Assembly: GCF_900105925.1 (NCBI RefSeq)
Contig: NZ_LT629791.1
Span: forward strand, 6,294,001 to 6,358,000
Origin: Jiangella alkaliphila
GTDB taxonomy: Bacteria; Actinomycetota; Actinomycetes; Jiangellales; Jiangellaceae
Reading direction: 5' to 3'
Length of the DNA: 64,000 bases
In this document: piece by piece, positions 9,575-19,112 of the stretch
Numbering within the stretch: position 1 is the stretch's first letter
How the letters are laid out: every line of letters begins with the position of its first letter
Notes under the pieces: generated by a model
The model's input: only the letters and a program-made list of their open reading frames with translations
What the model was told of the DNA's origin: nothing
The model's database searches: none
Made by a program: the position numbers and the translations under genes

Positions 9575-10738
9575 ATGCCCATGCCGACCGCGGCGAACCA
9601 GCCAGTCGCACTGCCGTTGACCGGCGTCCGCGTCGTCGAGCTCGGCACGTTCGTCACCGGCCCGTACGCCGCGGCGCTCCTGGGCGACATGGGCGCCGAC
9701 GTGATCAAGATCGAGCCGCCGCGGGGCGACCCGATGCGCGGCTGGAGCGGCGACGCCTACAGCCCCTACTTCCAGGCGTACAACAAAAGCAAGCGGTCCA
9801 TCGCGCTCGACCTGCGCGACGAGGGCGACCGCGACGTCGCGCGGGCGCTGATCGCCACGGCCGACGTCCTGATCCACAACTACCGGCCGGGGGTCGCCGA
9901 CCGGCTGGGCGTCGGGGCCGAGCAGGCGCGGCAGCTGAACCCGCGGCTGGTCTACTGCCGCATCAGCGGCTTCGGCGAGTCCGGGCCGTACGCGGAACGG
10001 CCCAGCTACAACCAAGTGGTCCAGTCGCTGAGCGGCCTGGACAGCCTCATCGTCGACCCGGACCGGCCCACGCCGGTGGGACCGAACTTCGGCGACACGG
10101 TCACCGGGATCTTCGCCTCGCACGCGATCCTCGCCGCCCTGGTCCGGCGCGAGCGGACCGGCGAGGGCGGCGTCGTCGACGTGACGATGCTCGGGTCGAT
10201 GCTCGCGTTCCTCGCCGCCGACGTGCAGGACTACCTCGCGAGCGGGATCGTGCCGCACTCCGGCTCGCGTCCGTCGTTCTCGCAGTCCTACATGGTCGAG
10301 GCCAGCGACGGGCTGCGCCTCACTGTCCACCTGTCCTCACCGGAGAAGTTCTGGAAGGGCCTGCTCGCCGCCGTCGAGCGCTCGGAGCTGGCCGACGACC
10401 CGCGCTTCGCCACCTGGGCGGACCGCAAGGACCACTACGCCGAGCTGCGCGACGAGCTGCGGGCCACCTTCGCCCGGCGGCCCCGGGCGGACTGGCTGCG
10501 CCGGCTGGACGCGCACGACGTGCCGGCCGCTCCCCTCAATGACATCGCGAAGGCGCTGGTGGACCCGCAGGTCATCCAGCTCGACGCCGTGGTGCAGCGG
10601 CCCGGCGAGGGCTCGCCGCGGACGATCGTCGCCTCGCCCGCGCGCATCGACGACCAGCCGATGCTCGGACGGCCGGCGCCCCGGCTGGCGGAGCACGCTG
10701 ACGCGATCCGGGCCGAGCTCGGCCTCGGCGCGGCCTGA
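9575..10738 (+). CDS. Class III (CaiB/BaiF-type) CoA-transferase
   Basis: A 387-residue family III CoA-transferase that moves CoA from a donor such as succinyl-CoA to a free acid. The family core is visible: LTGVRVVELGTFVTGPYAAALLGDMGADVIKIEPP at the N-terminus, with the catalytic Asp expected later in the conserved GDTVTG region, plus NKSKRSIALDLRDEG and YCRISGFGESGPYA. The length is close to the family norm of about 400. ATG at 9575 and at 9581 are both possible; the first was used. It leads a plus-strand operon with a hydrolase and a NitT/TauT-type importer. Together with the CitE-like lyase it suggests activation then cleavage of a hydroxy acid. Confidence 0.88.
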   Translation: MPMPTAANQPVALPLTGVRVVELGTFVTGPYAAALLGDMGADVIKIEPPRGDPMRGWSGDAYSPYFQAYNKSKRSIALDLRDEGDRDVARALIATADVLIHNYRPGVADRLGVGAEQARQLNPRLVYCRISGFGESGPYAERPSYNQVVQSLSGLDSLIVDPDRPTPVGPNFGDTVTGIFASHAILAALVRRERTGEGGVVDVTMLGSMLAFLAADVQDYLASGIVPHSGSRPSFSQSYMVEASDGLRLTVHLSSPEKFWKGLLAAVERSELADDPRFATWADRKDHYAELRDELRATFARRPRADWLRRLDAHDVPAAPLNDIAKALVDPQVIQLDAVVQRPGEGSPRTIVASPARIDDQPMLGRPAPRLAEHADAIRAELGLGAA

Positions 10739-10761
10739 CCGCCGCCGGCGAAGGGAGCCCC

Positions 10762-11820
10762 GTGACCAGAATCCTCGAACGCCCCGACGACCACGCGCTG
10801 GCCATCCTGCGCCGGCGCGCACTGCTAGGCCTGAACCCGTTCTTCGGCGGCTCCGACGCGAAGGAGAGCGTCGCCGCGCTCGACCGCGTCGCGGCGCCGG
10901 CCTCCGACGAATGGGCCACGGCGTTCCTCGCGCTCGCGGACGAACGGGCCGGAGGCGAGGACTGGGCGATGGCCTACGACTACGCGCACATCGCCCGCTA
11001 CCCATGTGTCGACACCGAGGTCAAGCGCGAGGCGTACGCGGCCTCCGTCGAGTACTTCCACCGGGCGCACGAGGGCCGCGACGACGTCGAGTTCGCCGAG
11101 CTCGCGACCGAGCTCGGCACCCTCCCCGCCGTGCTCGCCCGGCCCGCCGGCGCCGGCCCGTTCCCGCTGCTGATCGCCGTCGGCGGGCTGGACGTCTGGA
11201 AGGAGGAGCTGGTCACCGTCGTCACCGCCCCGTACCGCGCGGCCGGGTTCGCCGTACTGGCGCTCGACGCGCCGGGGACCGGCCAGTCCCCCGTCCCGAT
11301 GACGCCCGCCGCCGACGTCATGTGGGACGCGGTGCTCGCCTGGGCCGACACCCGGCCGGACCTCACCGGGTTCCGGTCCGTCCTCGGCACCAGCCTGGGC
11401 GGCTACTGGGCCGCCAGGGCCGCGCACACCCACCCGCAGCGACTGCACGCGGCCATCGACCACGGCGGACCGGCACACCACAGCTTCCAGAACGGCTGGC
11501 TCGAGGGGTGGGTGGACCGCGGCGAGTATCCCGCCGCCTTCACCCGCGCCCTGGCCACCGTCATGGGGTGCTCGACCGAGGAGGAGTTCGGTGCGGCGCT
11601 GCCCGCGCTGTCGCTGCGCGACACCGGGCTGATCGACGGCCCCAGCGCGCCGATGCTCCTGGTGAACGGCGTCCACGACCGCACCATCTCGCCAGAGGAC
11701 ATGGACCTCCTCGCCCGCCATGGCCGCCCGAAGTCGATCCGGCTGTTCGAGGCCGGCCACATGGGCTTCACGCCGGCGACCGTCCCCACGATCGTCGGCT
11801 GGCTCACAGACGCCGCCTAG
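10762..11820 (+). CDS. Alpha/beta hydrolase (FrsA / pseudooxynicotine-hydrolase-like)
   Basis: A 352-residue alpha/beta hydrolase with an extra N-terminal helical region, like the FrsA/DUF1100 and 2,6-dihydroxypseudooxynicotine hydrolase group, which includes C-C bond hydrolases. The nucleophile elbow is GTSLGG (Ser near residue 206), the acid is in NGVHDRTIS and the His in EAGHMGF close to the C-terminus. The GTG start follows an AAGGGAG site by 4-5 bases. It lies 23 bp after the CoA-transferase in the same operon. A C-C or ester hydrolysis step in the same pathway is inferred. Confidence 0.8.
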   Translation: MTRILERPDDHALAILRRRALLGLNPFFGGSDAKESVAALDRVAAPASDEWATAFLALADERAGGEDWAMAYDYAHIARYPCVDTEVKREAYAASVEYFHRAHEGRDDVEFAELATELGTLPAVLARPAGAGPFPLLIAVGGLDVWKEELVTVVTAPYRAAGFAVLALDAPGTGQSPVPMTPAADVMWDAVLAWADTRPDLTGFRSVLGTSLGGYWAARAAHTHPQRLHAAIDHGGPAHHSFQNGWLEGWVDRGEYPAAFTRALATVMGCSTEEEFGAALPALSLRDTGLIDGPSAPMLLVNGVHDRTISPEDMDLLARHGRPKSIRLFEAGHMGFTPATVPTIVGWLTDAA

Positions 11821-11864
11821 CGGCGTCCCCGCACGTCCCACCACCCGCGTACAAGGAGGTACCG

Positions 11865-12845
11865 GTGCAACTCCACTCCCGCACTCTCGCCGTGCTCGGC
11901 GCCGCGGCCATCGGCCTCGCGCTGCTCACCGGCTGCGGCGACGACGACCCGGCCACCGAGACGGCGGCCACGGGCGAGACCGTCCAGCTCCGGGTCGGCG
12001 TCCCCACCACCGCCAACGCGCTGTCCGCCTACGTCGCCGAGGACATCGGCGCGTTCGCCGAGCGCGACATCGAGGTCGAGTTCGTGCCGGTCCTCTCCGG
12101 CGCCGAGGCCATCCCGATGCTGATGAACGACCAGATCGACGTGACCCTCGGCGACGGGTTCGGCACCATCACAGCGGCCGCCAACGGGCTGCCGCTGGCC
12201 GTCTTCGGCATCGCGACGATCCAGCCGAGTGACGTCGCCCTGGACCCGGCGATCATCTTCGTGAAGGACGAGTCCGTGACGGCGCAGGACCTCGCCGGCC
12301 AGCGGTTCGCGGTCAGCGCGCTGGCCGGCTACCACGAGCTGTCGTCCAAGTCGACGATCGACACATTGGGCGGCGACTCCAGCGCCGTCGAGTACGTCGA
12401 GCTGACGCCGGCGACGATGGCCGACGCGATCGAGGGCGGCGACGTCGCGGCCGCGCTCATCACCGAGCCGTACGCGACCCAGGCCGAGCAGCGCGGGCTG
12501 TACCCGCTCGCGGCCCAGGCGGTCGGCACGCAGGGCGTGTCCGGGACACTGTGGGTGGCGACGCAGCAGCAGGCCGCCGAGAACGCCGACGTCCTCGCCG
12601 CGTTCTCCGAGGCGGTCGAGGCGGCCGGGCACGCGGTGAACGAGGACCGCGAACTGGCCCGTCGCGTCGCCGCGACCTACATGACCGTGGAGCTGGAGGT
12701 GATCGAGGTCATGCGCTTCCCGACCTTCACCGACAGCGTCACCGACTTCGCCAGCCTCGACCGGCTCGCCGAGCTTGCGCTCGAGTACGACATGCTCGAC
12801 GAGCAGCCCGACTTCGACTCGCTCATCGTCGAGTTGACCGGCTGA
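11865..12845 (+). CDS. NitT/TauT-type ABC transporter substrate-binding lipoprotein
   Basis: A 326-residue NMT1/SsuA-like binding protein. The N-terminus has a hydrophobic core and the lipobox LLTGC, so the mature protein is lipid-anchored outside the membrane. The mature part begins LRVGVPTTANALSAYVAEDIGAFAERDI, the typical 'becoming available to the transporter' fold of sulfonate, nitrate, thiamine-precursor and aromatic-acid binders. The GTG start sits 5 bases after AAGGAGG. It is followed directly by two permeases and an ATPase, making a complete importer. Given the CoA-transferase and hydrolase upstream, the substrate is probably an organic acid; this is inference. Confidence 0.88.
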   Translation: MQLHSRTLAVLGAAAIGLALLTGCGDDDPATETAATGETVQLRVGVPTTANALSAYVAEDIGAFAERDIEVEFVPVLSGAEAIPMLMNDQIDVTLGDGFGTITAAANGLPLAVFGIATIQPSDVALDPAIIFVKDESVTAQDLAGQRFAVSALAGYHELSSKSTIDTLGGDSSAVEYVELTPATMADAIEGGDVAAALITEPYATQAEQRGLYPLAAQAVGTQGVSGTLWVATQQQAAENADVLAAFSEAVEAAGHAVNEDRELARRVAATYMTVELEVIEVMRFPTFTDSVTDFASLDRLAELALEYDMLDEQPDFDSLIVELTG

Positions 12846-12849
12846 CCCG

Positions 12850-13653
12850 ATGAGCGCTCTGGTGATCGGCGGAGCGCGGCGCCGCGGCGGCGAGCTCCGG
12901 CCGGCCGGGCTGGCGCGGCGGTTGCTCGCCGTCGCGGCCCTGCTGGCGGCCTGGGCCGCGGCGAGCGCCCTGGTCGCGGGCATCGCCACGCCGTGGGACA
13001 CGATCGCGGCGCTGGCGGAGCTGGCGACCGGGACCGTGCTGTGGGGCGCGCTCGCGCAGACGCTGTGGAGCACGCTCCTGGGGCTGGCGATCGCCAGCGC
13101 GATCGCGATCCCGCTGGGCCTGCTGATCGGGGTGAGCCGGTTCGCGTTCGCGAGCAGCCGGATCCTGCTCGACTTCCTGAGCGCGATCCCCGCGGTCTGC
13201 TTCCTGCCGCTCGGCCTGCTGCTGTTCGGGCCGACGCTGCCGATGAAGCTGCTGCTGATCGGTTACGGGGCCTGCTGGCCGCTGCTCAACCGGACCACCG
13301 ACGCGGTCCGCGACGTCGACCCGCTGCAGCGCGACGTCCTGGACGGCTTCGACGTGCCGCGGCGGGTCCGCTGGTGGCGGGTGTACCTGCCGGGCAGCCT
13401 GCCCGGCATCCTGGTCGGCGTCCGGGTCGCGCTGACGATCGCGCTGCTGCTGTCGATCGCCTCGGAGTACGTCGGCGGCGCCGCCGGCCTGGGCGGCGAG
13501 CTGATCAGCGCTCAGCAGGCCGGCCGGGTCGACGACGTCATGGCGCTGGCGATCGCGACCGCGCTCCTCGGCGTGGCCCTGAACCTGGCCATGCGCTACG
13601 CCGAGCGCGCGCTGATCGGCTGGCACCCGTCCGTGCGGGGGCGGCCGGCATGA
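12850..13653 (+). CDS. NitT/TauT-type ABC transporter permease, first subunit
   Basis: A 267-residue SsuC/TauC-like inner membrane protein with about six transmembrane segments. The cytoplasmic loop has the EAA-like region DVLDGFDVPRRVRWWRVYLPGSLPG. It starts 4 bp after the binding-protein stop and overlaps the second permease by 4 bp (ATGA). Two non-identical permeases occur here instead of the usual single homodimeric SsuC, so the pore is likely a heterodimer. Confidence 0.87.
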   Translation: MSALVIGGARRRGGELRPAGLARRLLAVAALLAAWAAASALVAGIATPWDTIAALAELATGTVLWGALAQTLWSTLLGLAIASAIAIPLGLLIGVSRFAFASSRILLDFLSAIPAVCFLPLGLLLFGPTLPMKLLLIGYGACWPLLNRTTDAVRDVDPLQRDVLDGFDVPRRVRWWRVYLPGSLPGILVGVRVALTIALLLSIASEYVGGAAGLGGELISAQQAGRVDDVMALAIATALLGVALNLAMRYAERALIGWHPSVRGRPA

Positions 13654-14426
13654 CCCGCACCCTGCGCCGCGTCGTCACCTACGCCTGGCTGCCGGCCGGG
13701 CTGGTCACGCTGTGGTGGCTGGTCTCGTCCGGCAGCGACAGCCTGTACTTCCCGCCGCTCCCCGACATCCTGTCCGCCGTGCGCGAGCTGTGGATCTTCG
13801 AGCACACGCTGACCGACCTGCTGCCCAGCCTGCGCAACATGCTGCTCGGCTTCCTGCTAGCCGTGGCCGTGGGCACGCTCGCCGGCCTGCTCATCGGCAG
13901 CGCGCCGCGGCTGTGCGACGCGCTGGAGCCGATCCTGGAGTTCGCCCGGGCGATGCCGGCGGTCGCGTTCCTGCCGATCGCGATCCTCGTGCTCGGGCTG
14001 GACGAGGGCATGCGCATCGCCGTCATCGCGTTCGGCGCGGTGTGGCCGGTGCTCATCAACACCGTCGCCGCGGTGCGGGGCATCGACCCGAGCATCCGCG
14101 ACCTCGAGGCGGCGTACGGGATCTCGGCGGCGAACCGGCTGTTCCGGGTCCGGCTCGGCGTGGCGCTGCCGCAGATCATCGCCGGCGCCAGGGTGTCCCT
14201 GTACGTCTCCATCGCGCTCATCGTCGTCAGCGAGATGCAGGGCTCCGCCCACGGCATCGGGCACTTCGTGCTGACCTCGCAGCGCACCTGGGCGGTCGTC
14301 GACATGTGGAGCGGCATGGTGGTGCTCGGTGTCACCGGCTACGTCCTGAGCGTGCTGTTCCGTGCCGCGGAGCGGGCTCTGCTCCGCGGCTACCCCGCCA
14401 CCACGACCCGCCAGCGAGGAGCGTGA
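13650..14426 (+). CDS. NitT/TauT-type ABC transporter permease, second subunit
   Basis: A 258-residue membrane protein of the SsuC family with about six hydrophobic segments and the EAA-like loop RDLEAAYGISAANRLFRVRLGVALPQIIAGAR. It starts inside the previous permease stop (4-bp overlap) and is followed by the ATPase gene after 2 bp. It pairs with the preceding permease to form the channel of the same importer. Confidence 0.87.
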   Translation: MTRTLRRVVTYAWLPAGLVTLWWLVSSGSDSLYFPPLPDILSAVRELWIFEHTLTDLLPSLRNMLLGFLLAVAVGTLAGLLIGSAPRLCDALEPILEFARAMPAVAFLPIAILVLGLDEGMRIAVIAFGAVWPVLINTVAAVRGIDPSIRDLEAAYGISAANRLFRVRLGVALPQIIAGARVSLYVSIALIVVSEMQGSAHGIGHFVLTSQRTWAVVDMWSGMVVLGVTGYVLSVLFRAAERALLRGYPATTTRQRGA

Positions 14427-14428
14427 CC

Positions 14429-15229
14429 ATGGCCGTCGAAGACCCGCGCCTCGTCGACGTCCGCGACGTCGGCCACGAGTACGTCGTCGGGAGGGACCGC
14501 CGGCGCGTCCTCGGCCGGATCTCCTTCACCGCCGGGAAGGGCGAGTTCGTCTGCATCGTCGGGCCGTCCGGGGTGGGCAAGACCACCATCCTGCGGTGCA
14601 TCGCCGGCCTGCAGCTCGCGACGCACGGCGACGTGTTCATCGACGGCGCGCGGCTGACCGGCCCCAGCCGCTCCGTCGGGCTGGTCTTCCAGGACTACAG
14701 CCGCTCGCTGATGCCGTGGATGACGGTCGCCGACAATGTCGCGCTCCCGCTGCTCGGCCGCACGTCTCGCGCCGAGCGCGACGAGCGGGTGCGCGCCGCG
14801 CTCGCGGAGGTGAACCTGGACCAGCATGCCGATAGCCGGACGTGGCAGCTGTCCGGCGGTATGCAGCAGCGCGTCGCCATCGCACGAGCGCTCGCCTTCG
14901 GCCCGCCGGTGCTGCTGATGGACGAGCCGTTCGCCTCGGTCGACGCCCAGACCCGCGCCGAGCTGGAGGACCTGACGCTCCGCGTGCGCGACGAGAGCGG
15001 CCAGGCGGTCATCCTGATCACGCACGACATCGACGAGGCGATCTACCTGGCGGACACCGTCGTCGTGCTCGGAGGCTCCCCCGCGGTCGTCGTCGACACG
15101 ATCCGGGTGCCGTTCGGGCCGGGGCGCGATCAGCTGCGCACCCGGGCGCTGCCTGAGTTCGCGCAGCTGCGGGCCCGGGTGCACGCCCAGATCCACAGCG
15201 CCGCAACGCGGCTCACGCCGGCGCCGTGA
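14429..15229 (+). CDS. NitT/TauT-type ABC transporter ATP-binding protein
   Basis: A 266-residue SsuB/TauB-like ATPase. It has Walker A GPSGVGKTT (about residue 47), the Q-loop LVFQDYSRSLMPWMTV, signature LSGGMQQRVAIARAL, Walker B LLMDEPFASVD and the switch ITHDIDEAIYLAD. The ATG follows GAGGAG by 7 bases. It closes the operon that begins with the CoA-transferase. Its 3' end overlaps the 3' end of the convergent amidohydrolase gene by 17 bp. Confidence 0.92.
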   Translation: MAVEDPRLVDVRDVGHEYVVGRDRRRVLGRISFTAGKGEFVCIVGPSGVGKTTILRCIAGLQLATHGDVFIDGARLTGPSRSVGLVFQDYSRSLMPWMTVADNVALPLLGRTSRAERDERVRAALAEVNLDQHADSRTWQLSGGMQQRVAIARALAFGPPVLLMDEPFASVDAQTRAELEDLTLRVRDESGQAVILITHDIDEAIYLADTVVVLGGSPAVVVDTIRVPFGPGRDQLRTRALPEFAQLRARVHAQIHSAATRLTPAP

Positions 15230-16217
15230 CGAACCGGTCCGCGGTGGCGGCCAGCCGCCGCGGGTCCAGCCCGGCCGCCGCGAGGGTCCCGAGCGGGTCG
15301 TCGTCGCCCATCGCGTACGGAGCGTCGGTGCCGGCCACCAGTCGCTCCGGGCCCACGGTGCGGACCAGGTACTCCAGCGCCCGCGGGTCGTGCGTGATCG
15401 TGTCGTAGAGGAACCGGCCGAGGTAGCTGCTCGGCCGGTCCCGGCTGTGCCGGGCCAGCGGCACGTGGCGGTAGCCGTGGTCCAGGCGGCCGGCGAGGTA
15501 AGGCAGCACGCCGCCTCCGTGCACCAACGCGATCCGCAGGTCCGGCAGCTCGTCGAGCACGCCGGCCGCGATCAGCTTGCCGGCGGCGACGGCGGTCTCC
15601 ATCGGGTTGCCGATGAGGTTCTCGAAGAAGTACCGGCGCAGCCGCGGGTCGGCGAGATGCTGCGCCGGGTGGATCTGCACTGCGACGCCCAGCTCGGCCG
15701 CGCGGCGGAGGAACGGCCGCAGCTCGGGGTCGTCCAGGTCGGCGTCGCGCACCTTGCTGCCGACGTAGACAATCGGCAGGCCCAGCACCTCGACGGCGTG
15801 TTCCAGCTCGGCGACGGCGGCGTCCGGCCAGCCCAGCGGCACCGTCGCGGCGGGGATGAACGCGTCGCCGGCGGCCTTCGCCACCGCCGCCACGGTCTCG
15901 TTGAACAGGCGGGCCACCGCGCACGCCTGCGGCCGGGGCAGATCGTAGAACAGCGCGAACGTCGGCGGCGCGGCCAGCTGCCTGGCGATGCCGCGCTCAC
16001 GCATCCAGGCCAGCCGGTCCGGCACCGACCAGAACGAACGCGGCAGCGCAAACTCCTCGCCCGTGTCGGGCCGGACGAGCATCCAGGCGCCGTCGTCGCC
16101 CCCGACGGCGGCCAGTCCGTAGGCGTCCGGATCGCGGGAGACCGTCGTCAGCCACTCCTCCGGCAGCAGGTGGGCGTGCAGGTCGACGATCTCCGGCGCC
16201 CCGGGGCCGCCGCTCAC
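15213..16217 (-). CDS. Amidohydrolase-2 (ACMSD-like) metal-dependent hydrolase/decarboxylase
   Basis: A 334-residue TIM-barrel amidohydrolase of PF04909 type, whose members include ACMSD and resorcylate decarboxylases. The N-terminal metal ligands are VDLHAHLLPEEW (about residue 12); later ligands are VQIHPAQH, LVHGGGVLPY and the conserved Asp in AGTDAPYAMGDDDP. The GTG at 16217 overlaps the preceding ATPase stop by 4 bp, so this is the last gene of the dipeptide-type transporter operon. It could hydrolyse or decarboxylate the imported compound. It resembles the enzyme at 53031-54008 in cluster G, but the two lie in separate operons. Confidence 0.85.
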   Translation of the reverse strand: MSGGPGAPEIVDLHAHLLPEEWLTTVSRDPDAYGLAAVGGDDGAWMLVRPDTGEEFALPRSFWSVPDRLAWMRERGIARQLAAPPTFALFYDLPRPQACAVARLFNETVAAVAKAAGDAFIPAATVPLGWPDAAVAELEHAVEVLGLPIVYVGSKVRDADLDDPELRPFLRRAAELGVAVQIHPAQHLADPRLRRYFFENLIGNPMETAVAAGKLIAAGVLDELPDLRIALVHGGGVLPYLAGRLDHGYRHVPLARHSRDRPSSYLGRFLYDTITHDPRALEYLVRTVGPERLVAGTDAPYAMGDDDPLGTLAAAGLDPRRLAATADRFVTAPA

Positions 16218-17236
16218 TCCGGGCCGCCGGCGGCGAAGCAGGCGACCTGGCGGCCGGACGGACGGAGGCGCAGCCCTCCGGGATCGTCGCTGGGCGCCGT
16301 CGACGGATGATCGGGACAATCCGGCGCGAAGGCGCAGACGAACGGCGCCGCCGGGATCGCGTGCACCGGCGGCCCCGGCCGCGGCGCCTGGACGAACCGC
16401 CCGTCCGCCGTCGGCACGCAGGCCAGCAGCTCGGCCGTGTAGGGGTGCACCGGCGCCGTGTAGACCTCCTCCGGCGTGCCGATCTCCACCACCCGGCCCT
16501 CGTGGAACACCGCGATCCGCTCGGCCAGGTACGAGGCAGTCAGCAGGTCGTGCGAGATGACGACGTACGAGACCCGCACCGCGTCCTGGAGCCGGCGCAG
16601 CAGGTTGAGCACCTGTGCCCGGACCGAGACGTCGAGCGCCGAGGTCGGTTCGTCCAGCACGATCAGGCTCGGCTCCGGCGCGAGCGCGCGGGCGACGGCG
16701 ACACGTTGCAACTGGCCGCCGCTGAACTGGTGCGGATACATCGACGCCTTCCCCGGCGGCAGCCCGACCAGCTCGAGCAGCTCGGCGACGCGCTCGCGCC
16801 GCCGGTCGCGGGAGACCCGCGCACCGGCCCGCAGCGGCTCGGCGATGATGTCGCCGATCCTCATCCGCGGGTCCAGCGACGAGTGCGGGTCCTGCAGCAC
16901 CAGCTGCCGGCGCCGCACCAGCGCGGCGTCGGCGGCGGCCCGGGCGTGCACGTCGCGGCCGTCGACGAGCACCGTGCCGGCTGTCGGGCGGACCATGCCC
17001 ATGACGGCCTTGGCCAGCGTGGACTTCCCCGACCCGGTCGTGCCGACGATCCCCAGCGACGCGTGCCGCGGCACGGTGAGGCTGACGTCGTCCAGCGCCA
17101 GGACGCCGGCGGCGTGGCGCCACGGCCGGTCGCTGCCGCCGTATCGCACGGTCACGCCGCGCACCTCCAGGGCGGGCGGCCCGGTCGGCGCGGACGTCGC
17201 CGCCTCGACGGCGCTGGACTGGCTCATGTCGGCCAT
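16214..17236 (-). CDS. Oligopeptide/dipeptide-type ABC transporter ATPase (DppF-like)
   Basis: A 340-residue ATPase with Walker A GTTGSGKST, Q-loop LVLQDPHSSLDPRM, signature FSGGQLQRVAVARAL, Walker B IVLDEPTSALD and the C-terminal extension typical of peptide transporter ATPases (YTAPVHPYTAELLACVP). This extension carries Cys residues in CAFAPDCPDHP. Its ATG overlaps the stop of the DppD-like gene (ATGA). Peptide-type importers also carry nickel, plant-derived glycosides and other compounds, and the amidohydrolase downstream suggests a non-peptide substrate here. Confidence 0.9.
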   Translation of the reverse strand: MADMSQSSAVEAATSAPTGPPALEVRGVTVRYGGSDRPWRHAAGVLALDDVSLTVPRHASLGIVGTTGSGKSTLAKAVMGMVRPTAGTVLVDGRDVHARAAADAALVRRRQLVLQDPHSSLDPRMRIGDIIAEPLRAGARVSRDRRRERVAELLELVGLPPGKASMYPHQFSGGQLQRVAVARALAPEPSLIVLDEPTSALDVSVRAQVLNLLRRLQDAVRVSYVVISHDLLTASYLAERIAVFHEGRVVEIGTPEEVYTAPVHPYTAELLACVPTADGRFVQAPRPGPPVHAIPAAPFVCAFAPDCPDHPSTAPSDDPGGLRLRPSGRQVACFAAGGPE

Positions 17237-18213
17237 CACCCCTCGGCGTCCGCGCGGAAGCAGCGCACCGTCCCGCCGCCCGCGCGCGGCGTGAGCGGCG
17301 GGACGGACTCGCGGCACGCGGCCTCGGCCAGCGGGCAGCGCGCGGCGAACCGGCAGCCCTCGACGTGGTCGAGCGGGTCGGGCGCCTGGCCCTCGATCGG
17401 GACCAGCCACTCGGCGGAGCCCGGCGCGGGGATCTCCCGGACCAGCGCCCGGGTGTACGGGTGCCGCGGGTCGGTGAACACCGACGCCGTCTCGCCGGAC
17501 TCGACGACCTGGCCCGCGTACATCACCAGGACCTGTTCACACACGGCGCGGACCACCATCAAGTCGTGCGACACGAACAGCAGCGCGAAGCCGGTGCGCT
17601 CCCGCAGCTCGCGCAGCAGCGCCAGGTAGCGGGCCTGCGTGGTGACGTCCAGCGCCGTCGTCGGCTCGTCCGCGATCAGCAGCCGCGGCTCGCCGGCCAG
17701 CGCGATGGCGCTGGTCACCCGTTGCCGCATGCCACCGCTGAACTGGTGCGGATAGGCGCGGACCCGCTCGGCCGCGCTGGGCACGTGCACGGACTCCAGC
17801 GCCGCGACGGCCGCCCGCCCCAGTGCCGGGCCCCGCAGGCCGCGGTGCTGGCGCAGTGGCTCGCGGAGCTGCGCGCCGATCGTGAAGGCCGGGTCGAGCG
17901 CCGTCATCGGGTCCTGGAGCACCATCGACAGCGTCCGGCCGCGCAGCCGCTGCAGCTCGCGCTTCGACCTGCCCACCAGGTCGTCGCCGTCCAGCCGGAT
18001 CGCGCCGGTCTCGACCCGGGCGCCCGGCGGCAGCAGCCCCATGATCGCCAGCGCCGTCATGGACTTCCCCGAGCCCGACTCGCCGACCAGCCCGAGCGTG
18101 CCGCCGCCGTCGAGGGTGAGCGAGACGTCGTCGAGGATGACGGCGCGGCTCCCGCGGGCGCGCCCCGGGACGGTGACGGTGAGTGCGTCGACCTCGATCA
18201 GTGGGTGGCTCAT
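17236..18213 (-). CDS. Oligopeptide/dipeptide-type ABC transporter ATPase (DppD-like)
   Basis: A 325-residue ATPase with Walker [11 protein letters not shown]-loop [14 protein letters not shown], signature [15 protein letters not shown], Walker [13 protein letters not shown] and the peptide-transporter C-terminal tail ([15 protein letters not shown], then a Cys-rich [15 protein letters not shown] that may bind a metal centre). Its ATG at 18213 overlaps the permease stop by 4 bp. It pairs with the DppF-like protein. Confidence 0.9.
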   Translation of the reverse strand: MSHPLIEVDALTVTVPGRARGSRAVILDDVSLTLDGGGTLGLVGESGSGKSMTALAIMGLLPPGARVETGAIRLDGDDLVGRSKRELQRLRGRTLSMVLQDPMTALDPAFTIGAQLREPLRQHRGLRGPALGRAAVAALESVHVPSAAERVRAYPHQFSGGMRQRVTSAIALAGEPRLLIADEPTTALDVTTQARYLALLRELRERTGFALLFVSHDLMVVRAVCEQVLVMYAGQVVESGETASVFTDPRHPYTRALVREIPAPGSAEWLVPIEGQAPDPLDHVEGCRFAARCPLAEAACRESVPPLTPRAGGGTVRCFRADAEG

Positions 18214-19112
18214 CGGGCCCGGCTCCCCCGCGTCCGCGGATCGAGGTGATCGCGCAGCCAGTCGCCGAGCGCGTTCGTGCAGATCACCGTCGCGACGATG
18301 GCGAGGCCGGGGAACAGCGCGATCCACCAGCCGGTCGCGATCAGCGCGCTGCCCTCCTCGATCATCACGCCCCACGACGGCTGCGGCGGCGGCACCCCGG
18401 CGCCCAGGAAGCCGAGCGCGGCCTCCGTCATGATGACCGTCGCGACCTCCAGCGTCGTCGCGACCAGCAGCGTCGGGAGGATGTTCGGCAGGATGTGCCG
18501 GCCCATGGCCCAGCGCCGCGACAGGCCGACGGCCCGGGCGTAGCGGACGAACTCGCCGCGCCGCAGACTCAGCGTCTCGGCCCGGATCAGCCGGGCGATC
18601 CCGGGCCACACCAAGAACCCGAGGATCAGGATCATGCTGCGGAACGACGCGCCCACCGCCACCGCGACGGACAGCGCCAGCAGGATCGGCGGGACCGACA
18701 GCGCCACGTCGACCAGCCGCATCAGCACGCCGTCCACCCAGCCGCCGAAGAATCCGGACACCACGCCGACCGTGGTGCCGACGACGACCGCGACGGCCAG
18801 CGCCAGCACCACGACCAGCAGCGACGTCCGGATGCCGTAGAGCAGCCGGGTGAGGACGTCGCGGCCGGCGGTGTCAGTGCCCAGCAGGTGCGCCGCCGAC
18901 CCGCCGTCGAGCCAGGCGGGCGGGACCAGCCGCGCGTTGAGGTCGCCGTCGAGCGGGCTGTACGACGTCAGCCACGGCGCCAGCAGCCCCAGCAGGACGA
19001 GGACGCCGAGGACGGCCAGCGGGACGGCCGGCACCAGCCGCCGGCGTTCCCTCCGGTCGCCGGGCCGGTTCGCCGGGGCCAGCGGCTCCGCCGCGACGAT
19101 GCTGGTGGTCAC
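18210..19112 (-). CDS. Dipeptide-type ABC transporter permease (DppC-like)
   Basis: A 300-residue permease with an N-terminal membrane anchor, the conserved HLLGTDTAGRDVLTRLLYGIRTSL block after it, and the EAA region FVRYARAVGLSRRWAMGRHILPN followed by EAALGFLGAGVPPPQPSWG near the C-terminus. All are standard for DppC/OppC. The GTG start at 19112 overlaps the DppB stop (GTGA), and its own stop overlaps the DppD start. Confidence 0.9.
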   Translation of the reverse strand: MTTSIVAAEPLAPANRPGDRRERRRLVPAVPLAVLGVLVLLGLLAPWLTSYSPLDGDLNARLVPPAWLDGGSAAHLLGTDTAGRDVLTRLLYGIRTSLLVVVLALAVAVVVGTTVGVVSGFFGGWVDGVLMRLVDVALSVPPILLALSVAVAVGASFRSMILILGFLVWPGIARLIRAETLSLRRGEFVRYARAVGLSRRWAMGRHILPNILPTLLVATTLEVATVIMTEAALGFLGAGVPPPQPSWGVMIEEGSALIATGWWIALFPGLAIVATVICTNALGDWLRDHLDPRTRGSRAR

